Source: Candidatus Leptofilum gracile | GTDB taxonomy: Bacteria > Chloroflexota > Anaerolineae > Promineifilales > Promineifilaceae | NCBI GenBank assembly: GCA_016713825.1 | Contig: JADJOJ010000003.1 | Span: 447,999 to 511,998, forward strand | Direction: 5' to 3' | DNA length: 64,000 nt | Shown here: in pieces, positions 54,537-64,000 of the stretch | How the letters are laid out: every line of letters begins with the position of its first letter | How positions within the stretch are numbered: the first letter of the stretch is position 1 | Program-made: the position numbers and the translations under genes | The notes under the pieces: model-generated | Seen by the model: only the letters and a program-made list of their open reading frames with translations | The model's database searches: none | Told to the model about the DNA's origin: nothing

Positions 54537-54998
54537 ACGAATTACTCCAAGAGATGCCAATTATGAGTTGTTGAGGCTAATATAGCCTATTCTATTTGTA
54601 AGCAGTTAACAAGTTTATGACGCTAATTGGGGAATTGAGAGGAAGGTGTGGGGGAATACGGCCGTTACCCACCCCCAAGGCTTTTCAATAAATCAAAATC
54701 AAGCAAAAAAAGACGCGGACCAGCGCAGATGAACACAGATTAAGACCTTTTTATCCGCGTTTTCTGCGTTCATCCGCGCCCCATTCAGTAAAACTGAAAA
54801 GCCCTGCCCAGCCTCCTACCCAACTTGGCAAATTAGGTGATAAAGGGGTAGCATTCGGCTTTTCTTCCAACTAATATTGCGCCCCAAACGTTCGCATCAG
54901 GTTGTTGCTGACGGCGCAATACTTAAACAGTCTGGCAACTTGTCATAATAACGTTGTGTGGATTTCTGCCGGACTGTACTTGAGTCAGGAGTTTTTTC
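54537..54998. other. Divergent intergenic region (kinase / GH3)
   Basis: This 462-bp gap holds the promoters of the kinase and glycosidase genes. Around 54705-54785 there is an interspersed GCGCAGATGAAC...TTCATCCGCG inverted repeat, of the same family as those at 51060-51130 and 61126-61170. One ACGGCCGT lies at about 54658. No gene is seen. Confidence 0.5.
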
Positions 54999-56879
54999 AT
55001 GCACCCAGAACAGCCCAATCGCCCCCTCTCCGCCACGGCCCGGCAGCACACCAGCCTTATCCGCACCGATAGCGGGGTCCCTTACCGCGATCTCAACAAA
55101 AACGGCAAGCTAGACATCTACGAAGATCCGCGTCAGCCCATTGCCGCCCGTGTAGAGGACCTGCTTAGTCAGATGACTTTGGCCGAAAAAGCAGGCATGC
55201 TCTTCATAGACGGCGTGCCGGTTAATGCCGATGGATCGATTGAAGAAAAAAGTGAGGAACAAGCCTTTACCGGCTTTGGTGGTTCTGTAAAACATAAAGT
55301 TGCAGACCTAAACATGAACCATTTCAACGTGTGGCAAATTCCAGGTGCCCGCCCCCTGGCTGCCTGGTACAACAACTTGCAGCAGTTTGCCGAGCAAACC
55401 CGGTTGGGCATTCCCGTCACCCTCGCTTCAGACCCGCGCCACCACCTGGGCAAAAACGTCGTCTCCATGCATGTAGAAGATTTTTCCCAATGGTGCGAAA
55501 CCACCGGCTTTGGCGCAATCGATGACCCTGAACTGGTGCGCCAGTTTGCCGAAATCGCTCGCGAAGAGTATCTGGCGGTGGGCATTCGTGTGGCCCTGCA
55601 TCCCCAAATTGACCTGGCAACAGAACCGCGCTGGCCGCGCATCAGCGGCACCTTTGGGGAAGATGCCGAAGTGAGCGCCCGGTTGGCCGAGGCGTATATT
55701 TTAGGGTTCCAGGGTGCGGCGCTTGGCCCACACAGCGTGGCCTGCATGACCAAACATTTTCCTGGCGGCGGCCCGCAAAAAGAAGGGCTCGACCCCCATT
55801 TTGAGTTCCAGCAGGGCCAAATTTACCCAGGCAACCATTTTGATTACCACCTGATTCCCTTTGAAGCGGCCGTTGCCGCAGGCACCGCATCCATCATGCC
55901 CTATTACGGCATCCCCACGGGGCAAACGGATGAAGATGTAGCCATGGCGTTCAACAAAACAATTATTACCACCTTGCTGCGCGAAAAATATGGCTTTGAT
56001 GGTGTTGTCTGTACCGATTGGGGCTTGATTAGCGACCTGCACATGGGGGATTTTATGTGGCCGGCCCGGGCGTGGGGTGTTGAACATCTCAGTGAGGTGG
56101 AACGGGTGCAGAAAGCGCTGGAAGCGGGTGTTGATCAGTTTGGCGGTGAGAGCTGCCCCTACCATGTGCTGCAATTGGTGGAAAGCGGCGCGCTGTCTGA
56201 AGAGCGTATTGATCAATCTGTGCGGCGGCTGCTTAAACAAAAGTTTGAGCTGGGGCTTTTTGAAGATCCGTTTGTAGATGAGGCGCGTGTTCCAGAACTG
56301 TTTGGCAAGCCAAAGTCGGTAGCTGCAGGATTGGCTTCGCAGAGCCGGGCCATGACTTTGCTAAAAAATGAGGGGGGTGTGCTGCCACTGTTGGGGCAGC
56401 CCAAGATATTTGTCAAAAATATGGATGGTGCTGTGGCGGCCCATTATGCCCAGGTGGTTGATTCGCCTGATGCGGCGGATTTTGCGATTTTGCGACTGGA
56501 TACGCCGTGGGTACCGCTGGCGACAAAAAATCAATTCGCGGCCAGTTTCCATCATGGTGATCTGGATTTTAAGGATGAGGCGAAGGCGGAAATTTTGTCG
56601 CTGCTAGAAAAAGTGCCTACGGTTGTGGTGCTTTATCTGGATCGGCCTGCCGTTGTTCCCGAGATCAATGCTGCGGCGCGGGCGCTGTTGGCTGATTTTG
56701 GTGCCAGCGATGAGGCTGTGCTGAACGTGATTTTTGGTAAGGCGCAGCCGGAGGGGCGATTACCGTTTGAGCTGCCGTCTTCGATGACGGCCGTTCACAA
56801 CCAAAAGCCAGACGTGCCGCATGATTCCGCTGACCCGCTGTACCCCTTTGGCTTTGGTTTGCGGTATGCCGGTGCCTGA
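54999..56879 (+). CDS. Glycoside hydrolase family 3 (beta-glucosidase-like)
   Basis: The 626-residue protein has the GH3 N-terminal barrel with KHFPGGG (about 251-257) and the nucleophile Asp in VVCTDWGLIS (about 342). A C-terminal GH3 domain ends in YPFGFGLRY. Near the N-terminus RDLNKNGKLDIYEDP forms an EF-hand/dockerin-like calcium loop, which also occurs in other GH3 enzymes. There is no signal peptide, so it is probably cytoplasmic and acts on imported oligosaccharides. Substrate specificity cannot be read. AGGAG precedes the ATG. Confidence 0.9.
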   Translation: MHPEQPNRPLSATARQHTSLIRTDSGVPYRDLNKNGKLDIYEDPRQPIAARVEDLLSQMTLAEKAGMLFIDGVPVNADGSIEEKSEEQAFTGFGGSVKHKVADLNMNHFNVWQIPGARPLAAWYNNLQQFAEQTRLGIPVTLASDPRHHLGKNVVSMHVEDFSQWCETTGFGAIDDPELVRQFAEIAREEYLAVGIRVALHPQIDLATEPRWPRISGTFGEDAEVSARLAEAYILGFQGAALGPHSVACMTKHFPGGGPQKEGLDPHFEFQQGQIYPGNHFDYHLIPFEAAVAAGTASIMPYYGIPTGQTDEDVAMAFNKTIITTLLREKYGFDGVVCTDWGLISDLHMGDFMWPARAWGVEHLSEVERVQKALEAGVDQFGGESCPYHVLQLVESGALSEERIDQSVRRLLKQKFELGLFEDPFVDEARVPELFGKPKSVAAGLASQSRAMTLLKNEGGVLPLLGQPKIFVKNMDGAVAAHYAQVVDSPDAADFAILRLDTPWVPLATKNQFAASFHHGDLDFKDEAKAEILSLLEKVPTVVVLYLDRPAVVPEINAAARALLADFGASDEAVLNVIFGKAQPEGRLPFELPSSMTAVHNQKPDVPHDSADPLYPFGFGLRYAGA

Positions 56880-57106
56880 TTAGATTACAAGTGACGGCGT
56901 TGACGGCAATCCAATAAATTTAGCTGATCCAACTGGTAAATGTCCCGATTACTGTTCAATGAACAGTGCCGATGTTGTTGGATATATAAACTGCCTGCCA
57001 GATTCTTATGGATTATTGTCTCCCCTAACTGATCTTGACAATTTCGCAGCTTTATCTTCTTAATCAGTTTGGGGCTGGCGTAGCTAAGATACTTGGCCGT
57101 TTTCTA

Positions 57107-57152
57107 CCTTCTGCCCTCTGCCTTCTGCCTTCTTCCTTCTGCCTTCTTCCTT
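57107..57152. repeat. TTCTGCC/TTCTTCC microsatellite
   Basis: Six or seven degenerate 7-bp units in tandem lie within the spacer. They are one of several short-unit arrays in the window's spacers. Confidence 0.75.
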
Positions 57153-57265
57153 GGGGGAAACGGCCGTTGTCTGCTTCCCAACATGGACAATTCAGGTGAT
57201 ACGGCCGTTTTTCTGGCACAAATCAAGTGGGCTGGAACAGGGTTTGAACGAGGGTAGGTGAATAG

Positions 57266-57302
57266 AAAAACGGCCGTTCCTCACTGAGAAACGGCCGTTT
57301 TT
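57266..57302 (-). terminator. tRNA terminator made of two ACGGCCGT copies
   Basis: AAAAACGGCCGTT and AACGGCCGTTTTT pair around a 10-base loop (CCTCACTGAG), 9 bp after the 3' end of tRNA-Pro on the minus strand. The stem is built entirely from the window's abundant octamer. Confidence 0.8.
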
Positions 57303-57310
57303 CACATCTG

Positions 57311-57384
<74 letters not shown>

Positions 57385-57417
57385 AACAAGGGGGAATTAT
57401 AGAGCAAGCGCAGTAGT

Positions 57418-57572
57418 TTGCAAGTAGGCAAGTGAGCAAGTGGGCAAGTATGCAAGTGGGCAAGTGCCAGGCGTTCAATTCAAAAAGCTCATAGCCACCC
57501 CTTCACCCTGTCACCCTGTCACCTCGTCACCTTGTCACCTTGTCACCTTGTCACCCGTTCACCCCTTCACCT
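57418..57572. repeat. Two short-unit tandem arrays upstream of the SDR gene
   Basis: A GCAAGTG-type array (57418-57470) is followed after about 25 bp by a CACCTTGT/CACCCTGT array (57497-57572). They fill the spacer between tRNA-Pro and the reductase gene and code for nothing. Confidence 0.8.
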
Positions 57573-57642
57573 CTGTTCCTCTTTTGCAACTCCCTGTGTT
57601 ACCTCCCACTCCTACAATTTTTACAAACAGGAGCTGAACTTC

Positions 57643-58407
57643 ATGCGATTTCAAGACAAAGTTTGTGTCATTACCGGGGGCGCAGCGGGCATTGGCCGGG
57701 CAACGGCCGTAAAATTTGCCGCTGAAGGGGCCACGGTTGCCTTTTGCGATCTCAACGAGGCCGACGGGCAGACGCTGGCCGCTGAACTGGGCGAAAATGC
57801 GTCCTTTACGGCCGTTAACGTCGCCGACCGGCAGGCGGTGCAAAGTTGGTTGGAAGATGTGGTGGCGCGGTACGGCCGTATCGACATCCTCATCAACAAC
57901 GCGGGCATCACCCGCGATGCCCAGTTGGTGAAGGTGAAAGAGGGCGAGCTGGTGGGCCAGATGGGCGAAGACGCCTTCGACCTGGTCATCAGCGTTAACC
58001 TCAAAGGTGTGTTTAACTGCACCCAGGCTGCTGCACCCATTATGATCAGGCAGGGCGGCGGCGTTATTCTCAACGCTTCTTCCGTGGTGGGGCTGGACGG
58101 TAATTTTGGCCAGACCAACTACGTGGCGACGAAAGCGGCCGTTGTTGGCATGACCAAAACGTGGGCGCGGGAATTGGGCCGTTACGGCATTCGCGTCAAC
58201 GCCATCGCCCCCGGCTTCATCGCCACGGAAATGGTGGCCAAGATGCCCGAAAAAGTGCTCGACGGCATGCGTGGCCATACGCCAATCGGCCGTCTGGGCG
58301 AACCCGAAGACATCGCCAACGCCTACGCCTTCCTCGCCTCCGACGAAGCCAGCTTCATCTCCGGCACCGTGCTGCGCGTGGATGGCGGGATTGTGATTGG
58401 AACCTGA
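57643..58407 (+). CDS. fabG: SDR-family 3-oxoacyl-ACP/acetoacetyl-CoA reductase
   Basis: The 254-residue Rossmann enzyme has the NAD(P) motif TGGAAGIGRAT, the NNAG motif (INNAGITRD), the catalytic Ser in LNASSVVGL and the YxxxK pair in NYVATKAAVVG. The ending FISGTVLRVDGG is standard for FabG-like reductases. ATG 57643 follows CAGGAG. It reduces 3-oxoacyl thioesters with NADPH in fatty-acid, PHA or polyketide routes. The next genes (ketoacyl synthase III, acyl-CoA ligase) suggest a small dedicated acyl pathway. It is the last intact gene of the window. Confidence 0.88.
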   Translation: MRFQDKVCVITGGAAGIGRATAVKFAAEGATVAFCDLNEADGQTLAAELGENASFTAVNVADRQAVQSWLEDVVARYGRIDILINNAGITRDAQLVKVKEGELVGQMGEDAFDLVISVNLKGVFNCTQAAAPIMIRQGGGVILNASSVVGLDGNFGQTNYVATKAAVVGMTKTWARELGRYGIRVNAIAPGFIATEMVAKMPEKVLDGMRGHTPIGRLGEPEDIANAYAFLASDEASFISGTVLRVDGGIVIGT

Positions 58408-58410
58408 TTG

Positions 58411-58478
58411 GTGGCCGGTAATCGGTAATCCGTTATCGGTTTACCGTTCACCGATTACCGTTCACGGATTACGGAGAA
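58411..58478. repeat. CGGTAATC inverted spacer array
   Basis: CGGTAATCGGTAATCC is followed by complementary ACCGATTACCGTTCACGGATTACGG units. A second array of the same family lies after the ketoacyl synthase gene at 59470-59565. Confidence 0.75.
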
Positions 58479-58480
58479 AA

Positions 58481-59486
58481 CATGACTCGATACGCACAAA
58501 TCCTATCCACCGGCCGCTATGTGCCGGAAAAAGTGTTGACCAACGCCTACTTTGACGCGCTCTTCCCGGAGCGGGACATTGATGCCTGGCTGGTGAAAAA
58601 CGTGGGCATCAAAGAACGGCACATCATGGCTGAGGATGAAACTACCAGCGATCTGTGACTGCACGCCAGCAAAGAAGCACTCGAACGGGCCAATCTCACG
58701 CCCGATGATGTTGATCTCATCAGTGTGGCCACGGACACGCCCGACTATTTTAGTCCGGCGACGGCGACCGTTTTGCAGCACAAATTAGGCGCGATGAACG
58801 CGGTACCTTCGATGTGAACTGTGCCTGTGCGGGCTGGGTGACGGCTTTGGAAACGGCCGTTCGCTTCATCACCACCGACGACGAGACCAACCACGTGCTG
58901 GTCGTTGGTGCGTACGGCATGAGCCGCTTTGTCGATTACACCGACCACAAAACCTGCACCCTCTTTGCCGATGGGGCCGGGGCGGTGCTGGTCGGGCTGA
59001 GCGACAAGCCGGGCTTTTTGGCTGGCAAGCGGCTGGCGCGGGGCGATTTTTACGACGCGCTGGGCATCTACACTGGCGGTGTCGCCTGCCAGGTGACCCC
59101 CGCCGACGAAAACAACGGCGTGCCCCGTGTGCAGTTTGTCAAACGCGTCCCTGCCACCTTCAACGCGGACAATTGGCCGCCGCTCATCAAGGGCACGCGT
59201 CGAAAAAGCGGGGCTGACGCTCGACGAAATTGATCATTACTACTTCACCCAGCTCAACCTGAACACCATCAAGCAAATCATGGAAATTCTGGAGCAGCCG
59301 CTGGAAAAAAACGCACTGGATCGTGGACAAGTGGGCTACACCGGCTCCGCCTGCATCCCCATGGCCCTGGATGACGCCATCGAGCAGGGGCGTGGCCCCC
59401 AGCCGGGCGACAAGGTGCTGTTCATCGCCAGCGGCGGCGGCATTTCGATGGCCTGCAATGTGTGGGAATGGACCGGTAATCGGTAA
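58481..59486 (+). pseudogene. 3-oxoacyl-ACP synthase III-like gene, interrupted
   Basis: The gene starts with TRYAQILSTGRYVPEKVLT and keeps the FabH hallmarks in changing frames. The active-site Cys is in VNCACAGWVTAL, with LFADGAGAVLVG, HYYFTQLN and YTGSACIPMAL nearby. It is broken by a TGA at about 58656 (frame otherwise continuous) and by frameshifts near 58800 and 59195. The ketoacyl synthase III fold would start chains by condensing acyl-CoA with malonyl-ACP. The active-site Cys is intact, so these breaks may be sequence errors rather than decay. It is flanked by the reductase and an acyl-CoA ligase. Confidence 0.75.
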
Positions 59487-59565
59487 GCGGTGGTCGGTAA
59501 TCGGTAAGAAGAAAGCAGTTACCGATTACGGATAACCGATTACCGATTACGGAATACGGATTACC
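59470..59565. repeat. CGGTAATCGGTAA inverted spacer array
   Basis: Direct units (GGTAATCGGTAAG) are followed by their complement (CCGATTACGGATAACCGATTACC), forming a long imperfect hairpin. It begins at the stop of the ketoacyl synthase gene. Confidence 0.78.
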
Positions 59566-59569
59566 AAAA

Positions 59570-61113
59570 ATGTACATCGGCGATTACCTGGGACGACGGG
59601 CGATTTATTCGCCGGACAAATTGGCGGTGGTGGACGCGGGCAAGCAGCCGGAGCTGCGTCTGACCTACGCCCACATGAATGCGCGAGCTAACCAGTTAGC
59701 CAACTGGCTGCGTACCGAAGCGGGCATTGGCCAGGGCGACCGCGTCGCCATTTTGGCGCGGGATGGTGTGGAGCATCTGGACACCTTTTTTGCCTGCGGT
59801 AAGCTGGGAGCGATCCACACCGCGCTCAACTGGCGGCTGCACTGGCGCGAGCTGGCCGAAATCATGGCCAACACCACGCCGAAACTGCTCATCTACTCCG
59901 ATGAGTTCAGCGAAGCGGTGGCCCATCTGCAAACGATGAACAGGCGGCCTCGCTGACCCATTTTCAGGCACGTGGAAGGGGCGGGTGTGCCTGGCAGCGT
60001 GTTGTTTGCAGAGGCGATGGCGGCGGGGGTAGAGCAAGCCGTTACCACCCCCACGCTCACCGAAGAAGACACCGCCGCGCTGATTTTCACCGGCGGCACA
60101 ACCGGCCTGCCCAAAGCGGCGCAAGTCTCGCACCGCATGATCGCCTGGAACACCCTCAACACCATCATCCACGACCTGCACCACGACGATGTCTACCTGA
60201 ACGTCTTTCCGCTGTTTCACACCGGCGGGCTGTTTGTGTACACGCTGCCGCAAATCATCCTGGGTGGTACGGTGATTTTGCTGCGCCAGTTTGATCCGGC
60301 GCAGGTGCTGGACCTGATTGCCCGCGAGCAAGTCACCGTGTTTGCCGGGGTGCCGACGATGTACCAGTTGTTGACGCAGGCGGGGAATTGGGATACGGCC
60401 GTCCTCACCTCGCTCCGTTTTTGCACCAGCGGCGGCGCCCCGCTGCCCGTGCCTTTGGTGGAAAAGTACACCAACGAGAAGCAGGTCAAGTTCAAACAGG
60501 GGTTTGGCATGACCGAATTTGGCCCCGGCATCTTTGCCCTGGCCGCTGACGACGCCATCCGCAAGGCGGGCAGCATTGGCCGCCCCAACTTCTTCGTCGA
60601 TGCCCGCATTGTGGACGATGAGAACCAGCCGCTCGGCCCCAACCAGATTGGTGAGCTGGTGCTCAAAGGCCCCAGCGCCTCCTCGGGCTACTTCAACAAT
60701 CCCGAAGCGTCGGCGGAGGCGATTGACGACGAGGCTGGTTCCACACCGGCGACCTGGCCGTCTACGACGACGAGTGGTATTTCACCATCAAAGACCGCAA
60801 AAAGATATGTACATCTCTGGCGGGGAAAATGTTTACCCGGCGGAAATCGAAAGGTGCTGTACGCCCATCCCGACGTACACATGTGCGCCGTGGTTGGTCT
60901 GCCAGACCCGAAGTGGGGCGAGGTTGGCCTGGCCTGCGTGGTGCTCAAGCCCAACGCCAAAGCCACGGCAGACGAACTGATGCAGCAGATGCGCCACAAT
61001 CTAGCCCCGTTCAAAGTGCCCAAACGGATCGAAATTTTGCCAGAGCTGCCCATCTCTGGCGCGGGCAAAAAATCCTCGAGCGGGCGCTGCAAGCACGTTT
61101 CGTTCAAGCGTAA
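59570..61113 (+). pseudogene. AMP-forming acyl-CoA synthetase, interrupted
   Basis: The gene encodes a ligase of about 510 residues that activates a carboxylic acid to acyl-CoA through acyl-AMP. The P-loop-like FTGGTTGLPKAAQVSH (about 60090) and FGMTEFGPG are in frame. The motif region FHTGDLAVYDDEWYF, DMYISGGENVYPAEIE and PISGAGKI can be read only by changing frame at about 60737, 60805, 60855 and 61068. A compensated frame excursion lies at 59941-59972. At least six indels in 1.5 kb make sequencing error likely. Together with the reductase and synthase it would form a short acyl-processing set. Confidence 0.8.
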
Positions 61114-61125
61114 GAAAAATCAAAG

Positions 61126-61170
61126 ATTACGCAGATTTCGCAGATAATAAATCTGGAAAATCTGCGTAAT
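61126..61170. repeat. ATTACGCAGATTT hairpin
   Basis: Perfect 13-bp arms (ATTACGCAGATTT/AAATCTGCGTAAT) with a 19-base loop lie just after the ligase stop. The CGCAGAT core is shared with spacers at 51.1 and 54.7 kb. The rest of the gap to 61380 shows two ACGGCCGT copies and no gene. Confidence 0.8.
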
Positions 61171-61380
61171 CTGTTGATAAAACTTTTTGGCTCAAGCCGC
61201 TGTTTGTCCTTTTTCCCGCTATTTTCATCTGGAAACGGCCGTTTCTCCCCTACAATACCCTTTAGCCAGCCACTTACATGAATGCCGTGTGAGTTTCGTG
61301 ACTTATTGTTAAAGAAAGTCATCTGTTGTGTAGTCTGACCCGTAAGAGAAGGTAGAACGGCCGTATTTATCCAGAATCCT

Positions 61381-63140
61381 ATGAAAAAGCATCATTGCCG
61401 CCTCAATTTTGATTCCGCTGGCGCTGCTGGCCCTATTTGCCCTGGTGCCTGCGGCCGATCCCACGATTCAAGCGCCCGTTTTCCATTTTTACATCGTCAC
61501 CTTTTTTACCTTTGCCGCCGTGGTGGCGGCGTATTTGTGGGCCTGGTGCTGGGGCAGGGCAGCCCGCCGCGCTACCGCCTGCTGGCCACCGCCTTTGTGG
61601 TGATGGGCAGCCTCTTTTCATCCACGGCATTCTCACCCCAACGTCATTACCACTGTGCAAAATCCCGGCATTCGCTGGGCCTCCTGGTTTACCTTTTCCA
61701 TCGGCGGGTTGATTTTTTGCTGGCGGCGCAGGATCGGCCAGAACGGCCGTTATCCGCCAACCGGTCCGCGCCACGCATCTGGCAGCCGGGCTGTTTACGG
61801 CCGTTTTCACCTCATCGTCTTCTTCCAGCCCAACTGGCTGGCTACCATCGACAACATCGCCAACCCGTGGCACGCGCTTTGACGGCGTTCCTGTTCACCT
61901 TTGCCATTTGGGCTGCCGCCGCCTACGCCCTGCGGCGCGTCTGGCAGCAAACGCGCAGTCAGGTAGATGGGGTGATGGCGCTCATTGCCGTCTGGCTGGC
62001 CATTGGCACCATTAGCATGCACGGCTTCGATTTATGGCTGCCAGCCGGCTGGTGGCTGTACCATCTACTGCTGCTGATGGGGGCGATTACGGCCGTTGCT
62101 GTCCCTCATCCACTCCTACGAACAGCTGCGCCGCTTTCGCCTCACATACTACTAGTTGGCGATTGGCCTCATCGCCACTGCCGCGCTGACGCTTTGGGCC
62201 TCCCACCTGGTGGCCGAAGTTGTGCAGCAGGGCATCAACAGCGAAGTGGAAGGATTTTGATGGGCACCGGCATTTCCGCGCCGATTGCCCGACTGACCCA
62301 AATGGTGATCCACGCCCGCATCACCGGGCTTTGGGTGGCCGGTTTGGCGATGGGCACCCTGTTTGCCGCCCTGCTGGTCATCGTCAACCGAGCCGACGGG
62401 TTGATTGTGCGGCGCACCGATGAGCTGGCCCAGGCCAACGCCGAGCTGCGCGCCGCCGAAGCGCTGCGCGACGACCTGACGGACATGATCGCACCGATTT
62501 GCACGCCGCTAACCACCTCAACCTCAGCCTGGATTTGCTGAAAACGTTGGCCGATGAGGCCAAAGCGGCCCAGCGAGCGCGATTTGTGCAGTCGGCCAAC
62601 CGGTCGGCCGGCGGATATGCTGCAATGCTGAACCAACTGCTGGATGCGGCCCAGCTGGAGGCGGGTGCGCTGCGGCTCAACCAGGCGGAAACATTCTTTG
62701 ACAGAACTTTTGCGGGAGAAAGCGGCCGTTTTCCAACCGCAAATCGTCGCCAACAAAAGCACCTCACCCTGGCCCTGCCGCAAAATTTGCCACCCATCGC
62801 CATAGACGCCAATTTAATTGACCGGGTGCTGGATAATCTGCTGGGCAACGCGCTGAAATACACCGACGCGGGCGGGCAAATCACGCTGCGGCAGCAGGCG
62901 GGCAGCAGCTCATCGTCGCCGTTGCCGATGATGGCGAGGGGATTGAGCAGGCCAAAGCAGACCAGATTTTGACAAGTTTTACCAGGTGCGGGATGCGGAA
63001 GGCAGGCCAGGTGGCGGGGGGACCGGGCTGGGGTTATCGTTTTGCAAGATGGTGGTGGAGGCGCATAACGGCCGTATCTGGGTAGAAAGCCAGCCTGGCG
63101 AAGGCAGTACATCTCTACTTCACCTCCCTCTTCAGTTGGC
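61381..63140 (+). pseudogene. Membrane sensor histidine kinase, interrupted
   Basis: Several frames share one gene. The N-terminal half codes for about seven membrane helices (AASILIPLALLALFAL, FHFYIVTFFTFAAVVAAYL and others). A coiled linker follows (RRTDELAQANAELRAAEALR). HisKA is present but its H-box is broken: around 62490-62510 single-base changes would restore MIxHDLRTPL before HLNLSLDLLKTL. The ATPase has LDNLLGNALKYTD and GTGLGLSFCKMV. At least five indels are needed, so errors are likely. The signal sensed is unknown. It converges with the ABC-F gene, with about 10 bp of overlap. Confidence 0.75.
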
Positions 63141-64000
63141 AGGTGTTTCGCCAAAATGCAGGCCAATGGGCTCAAGCTTCGTTGGGCAGGGTAACAACCA
63201 ACTGTTTTCAGCAATTTCTGTCAGTTCTAGCCAGCGGAATTCGGCCGTTTCCAAATCCACTTTGGCCTGCTCCAACGCATCTACCAGCGGCTGCAACCGT
63301 GCGTAATCGGAGCCGATCTCATTGATTTGGGCGGAGAGGGCGGCGATTTTTTGGGTGAGGGCTTCGATGGTGGATTCGGCCGTTTCCAGTTCGCGCTGTT
63401 CTTTCCAGGTGAGCTTGCGGGGGCGGGAATTTGTAGGGGGTTGGTTTTGCTAGGGTTGGTTTGTTGGTGGCTGGTTTGCTTATGGGCGTTTGTTCTGCTT
63501 CGCGCAGGCGTTGGTAGGTTTCGTAGGGGGCGGGTAGCGGGTGCCCAGCACGCCTTCTTCAAAGCTGAGTAAGAAGTCTACGTTGCGGTCCAAAAGTAGC
63601 GGTCGTGGCTGACGACGACCAGCGTGCCGCTGAACTGGTCTAGAAATTGCTCCAGCACGGTGAGCGTTTGCACGTCTAAATCGTTGGTTGGCTCGTCCAA
63701 AAAGAGGACGTTGGGCTGGCGTACCAGGGTGCGCAGCAGGTAAAGCCGTCGCCGCTCGCCGCCGCTGAGGCTGCCAATTTTGGCCCTCTGCTCGGTCGGG
63801 TGAAGAGGAACCATTCCAGCATTTGCGCCGCTTCCACGCGCTCGCCGTCGTTGGTGCGGATGAGGGGGCCAGATTGTTCATGTAGTCGAACAAAAGTTTC
63901 CTCGTCGGCCAAATCTTCGGCCTGCTGGTCGTAATAGCCCAGCTCCACGGTGTCGCCCCAGCGCACGTCGCCGCTGTCTGGCGCGGTTTTGCCCGCCAGC
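63132..64000 (-). pseudogene. ABC-F family ATPase (Uup/EttA-like), 3' part, interrupted
   Basis: The window holds only the second ATPase half and C-terminus; the 5' part is beyond 64000. Signature SLSGGERRRLYLLRTL and Walker B LFLDEPTNDLD are intact, followed by VVVSHDRYF. A C-terminal coiled coil typical of Uup ends with a stop at 63132. Frame changes occur near 63800, 63590 and 63500. ABC-F proteins act on ribosomes or DNA rather than in membranes. The breaks resemble those in the three genes before it. Confidence 0.8.

Larger units (their letters stand above)
56880..57310. other. Intergenic region between GH3 and tRNA-Pro
   Basis: No protein gene is seen. It holds a perfect 8-bp-arm palindrome (56951-56967, ACTGTTCA/TGAACAGT), a CTTCTGCC-type microsatellite (57107-57152), two isolated ACGGCCGT copies (about 57162 and 57201) and the tRNA terminator. 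Confidence 0.5.

Noticed and set aside
57418..57572. Possible CRISPR or integrative attachment site beside tRNA-Pro
   Set aside because: Units are 6-8 bp without unique spacers, and no integrase gene or duplicated tRNA end is present.

Overview
The window reads as one contig of a bacterium of the phylum Chloroflexota, most likely an Anaerolineae-type filament former. The reasons are the order rpsD-rpoA-rplQ-truA-rplM-rpsI, moderately high GC, many secreted proteins with Thr/Pro-rich lipoprotein linkers, giant exported repeat proteins, and intergenic spacers filled with short tandem and inverted repeats. The lineage is inferred from gene content; no search was run. A palindromic octamer, ACGGCCGT, recurs about 90 times by hand count, in genes and spacers alike, and is the most distinctive genome-wide signal here.

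Layout. 1-3.5 kb: ribosomal protein/RNA polymerase alpha operon ending in a terminator. 3.6-5 kb: methylase-MazG fusion. 5-9.6 kb: a lipoprotein, a frameshifted exported CHAP-type protein with a thiol-redox N-terminus, a LuxR-type regulator whose receiver lacks the phospho-Asp, and a bacterial SH3 protein. 9.6-12.5 kb: ABC exporter and arginase. 12.6-20.4 kb (minus strand): an electron-transfer operon with a secreted/anchored protein, a b-type membrane protein, an 18-heme cytochrome, a 2x[4Fe-4S] ferredoxin, an FAD/NAD(P)H oxidoreductase and a 24-heme cytochrome built from exact 120-bp repeats. 21-25.3 kb (plus strand): a 6-heme membrane cytochrome with four duplicated heme modules, then a PQQ-type propeller lipoprotein. 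A chimeric remnant of a second copy of the heme operon lies at 25.5 kb. 25.6-32.4 kb: a 2244-residue secreted repeat protein.

32.8-54.5 kb is entirely minus strand. It holds a large sensor kinase with two response regulators, a 1757-residue SdrD-like/beta-helix exoprotein, three multicopper-oxidase-like proteins (one with full copper motifs, two degenerate), a small membrane protein, two CopC proteins, a CopC-CopD fusion and a PAS-BTAD regulator. This looks like a copper and extracellular-oxidase locus with its own regulation.

55-64 kb: a GH3 glycosidase, tRNA-Pro(CGG), and a lipid/polyketide-like set (SDR reductase, ketoacyl synthase III, acyl-CoA ligase), then a histidine kinase and an ABC-F ATPase. 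From 58.4 kb to the end every gene is broken by several single-base indels. Conserved motifs survive in alternating frames, so low sequence quality near a contig end is more likely than five adjacent pseudogenes.
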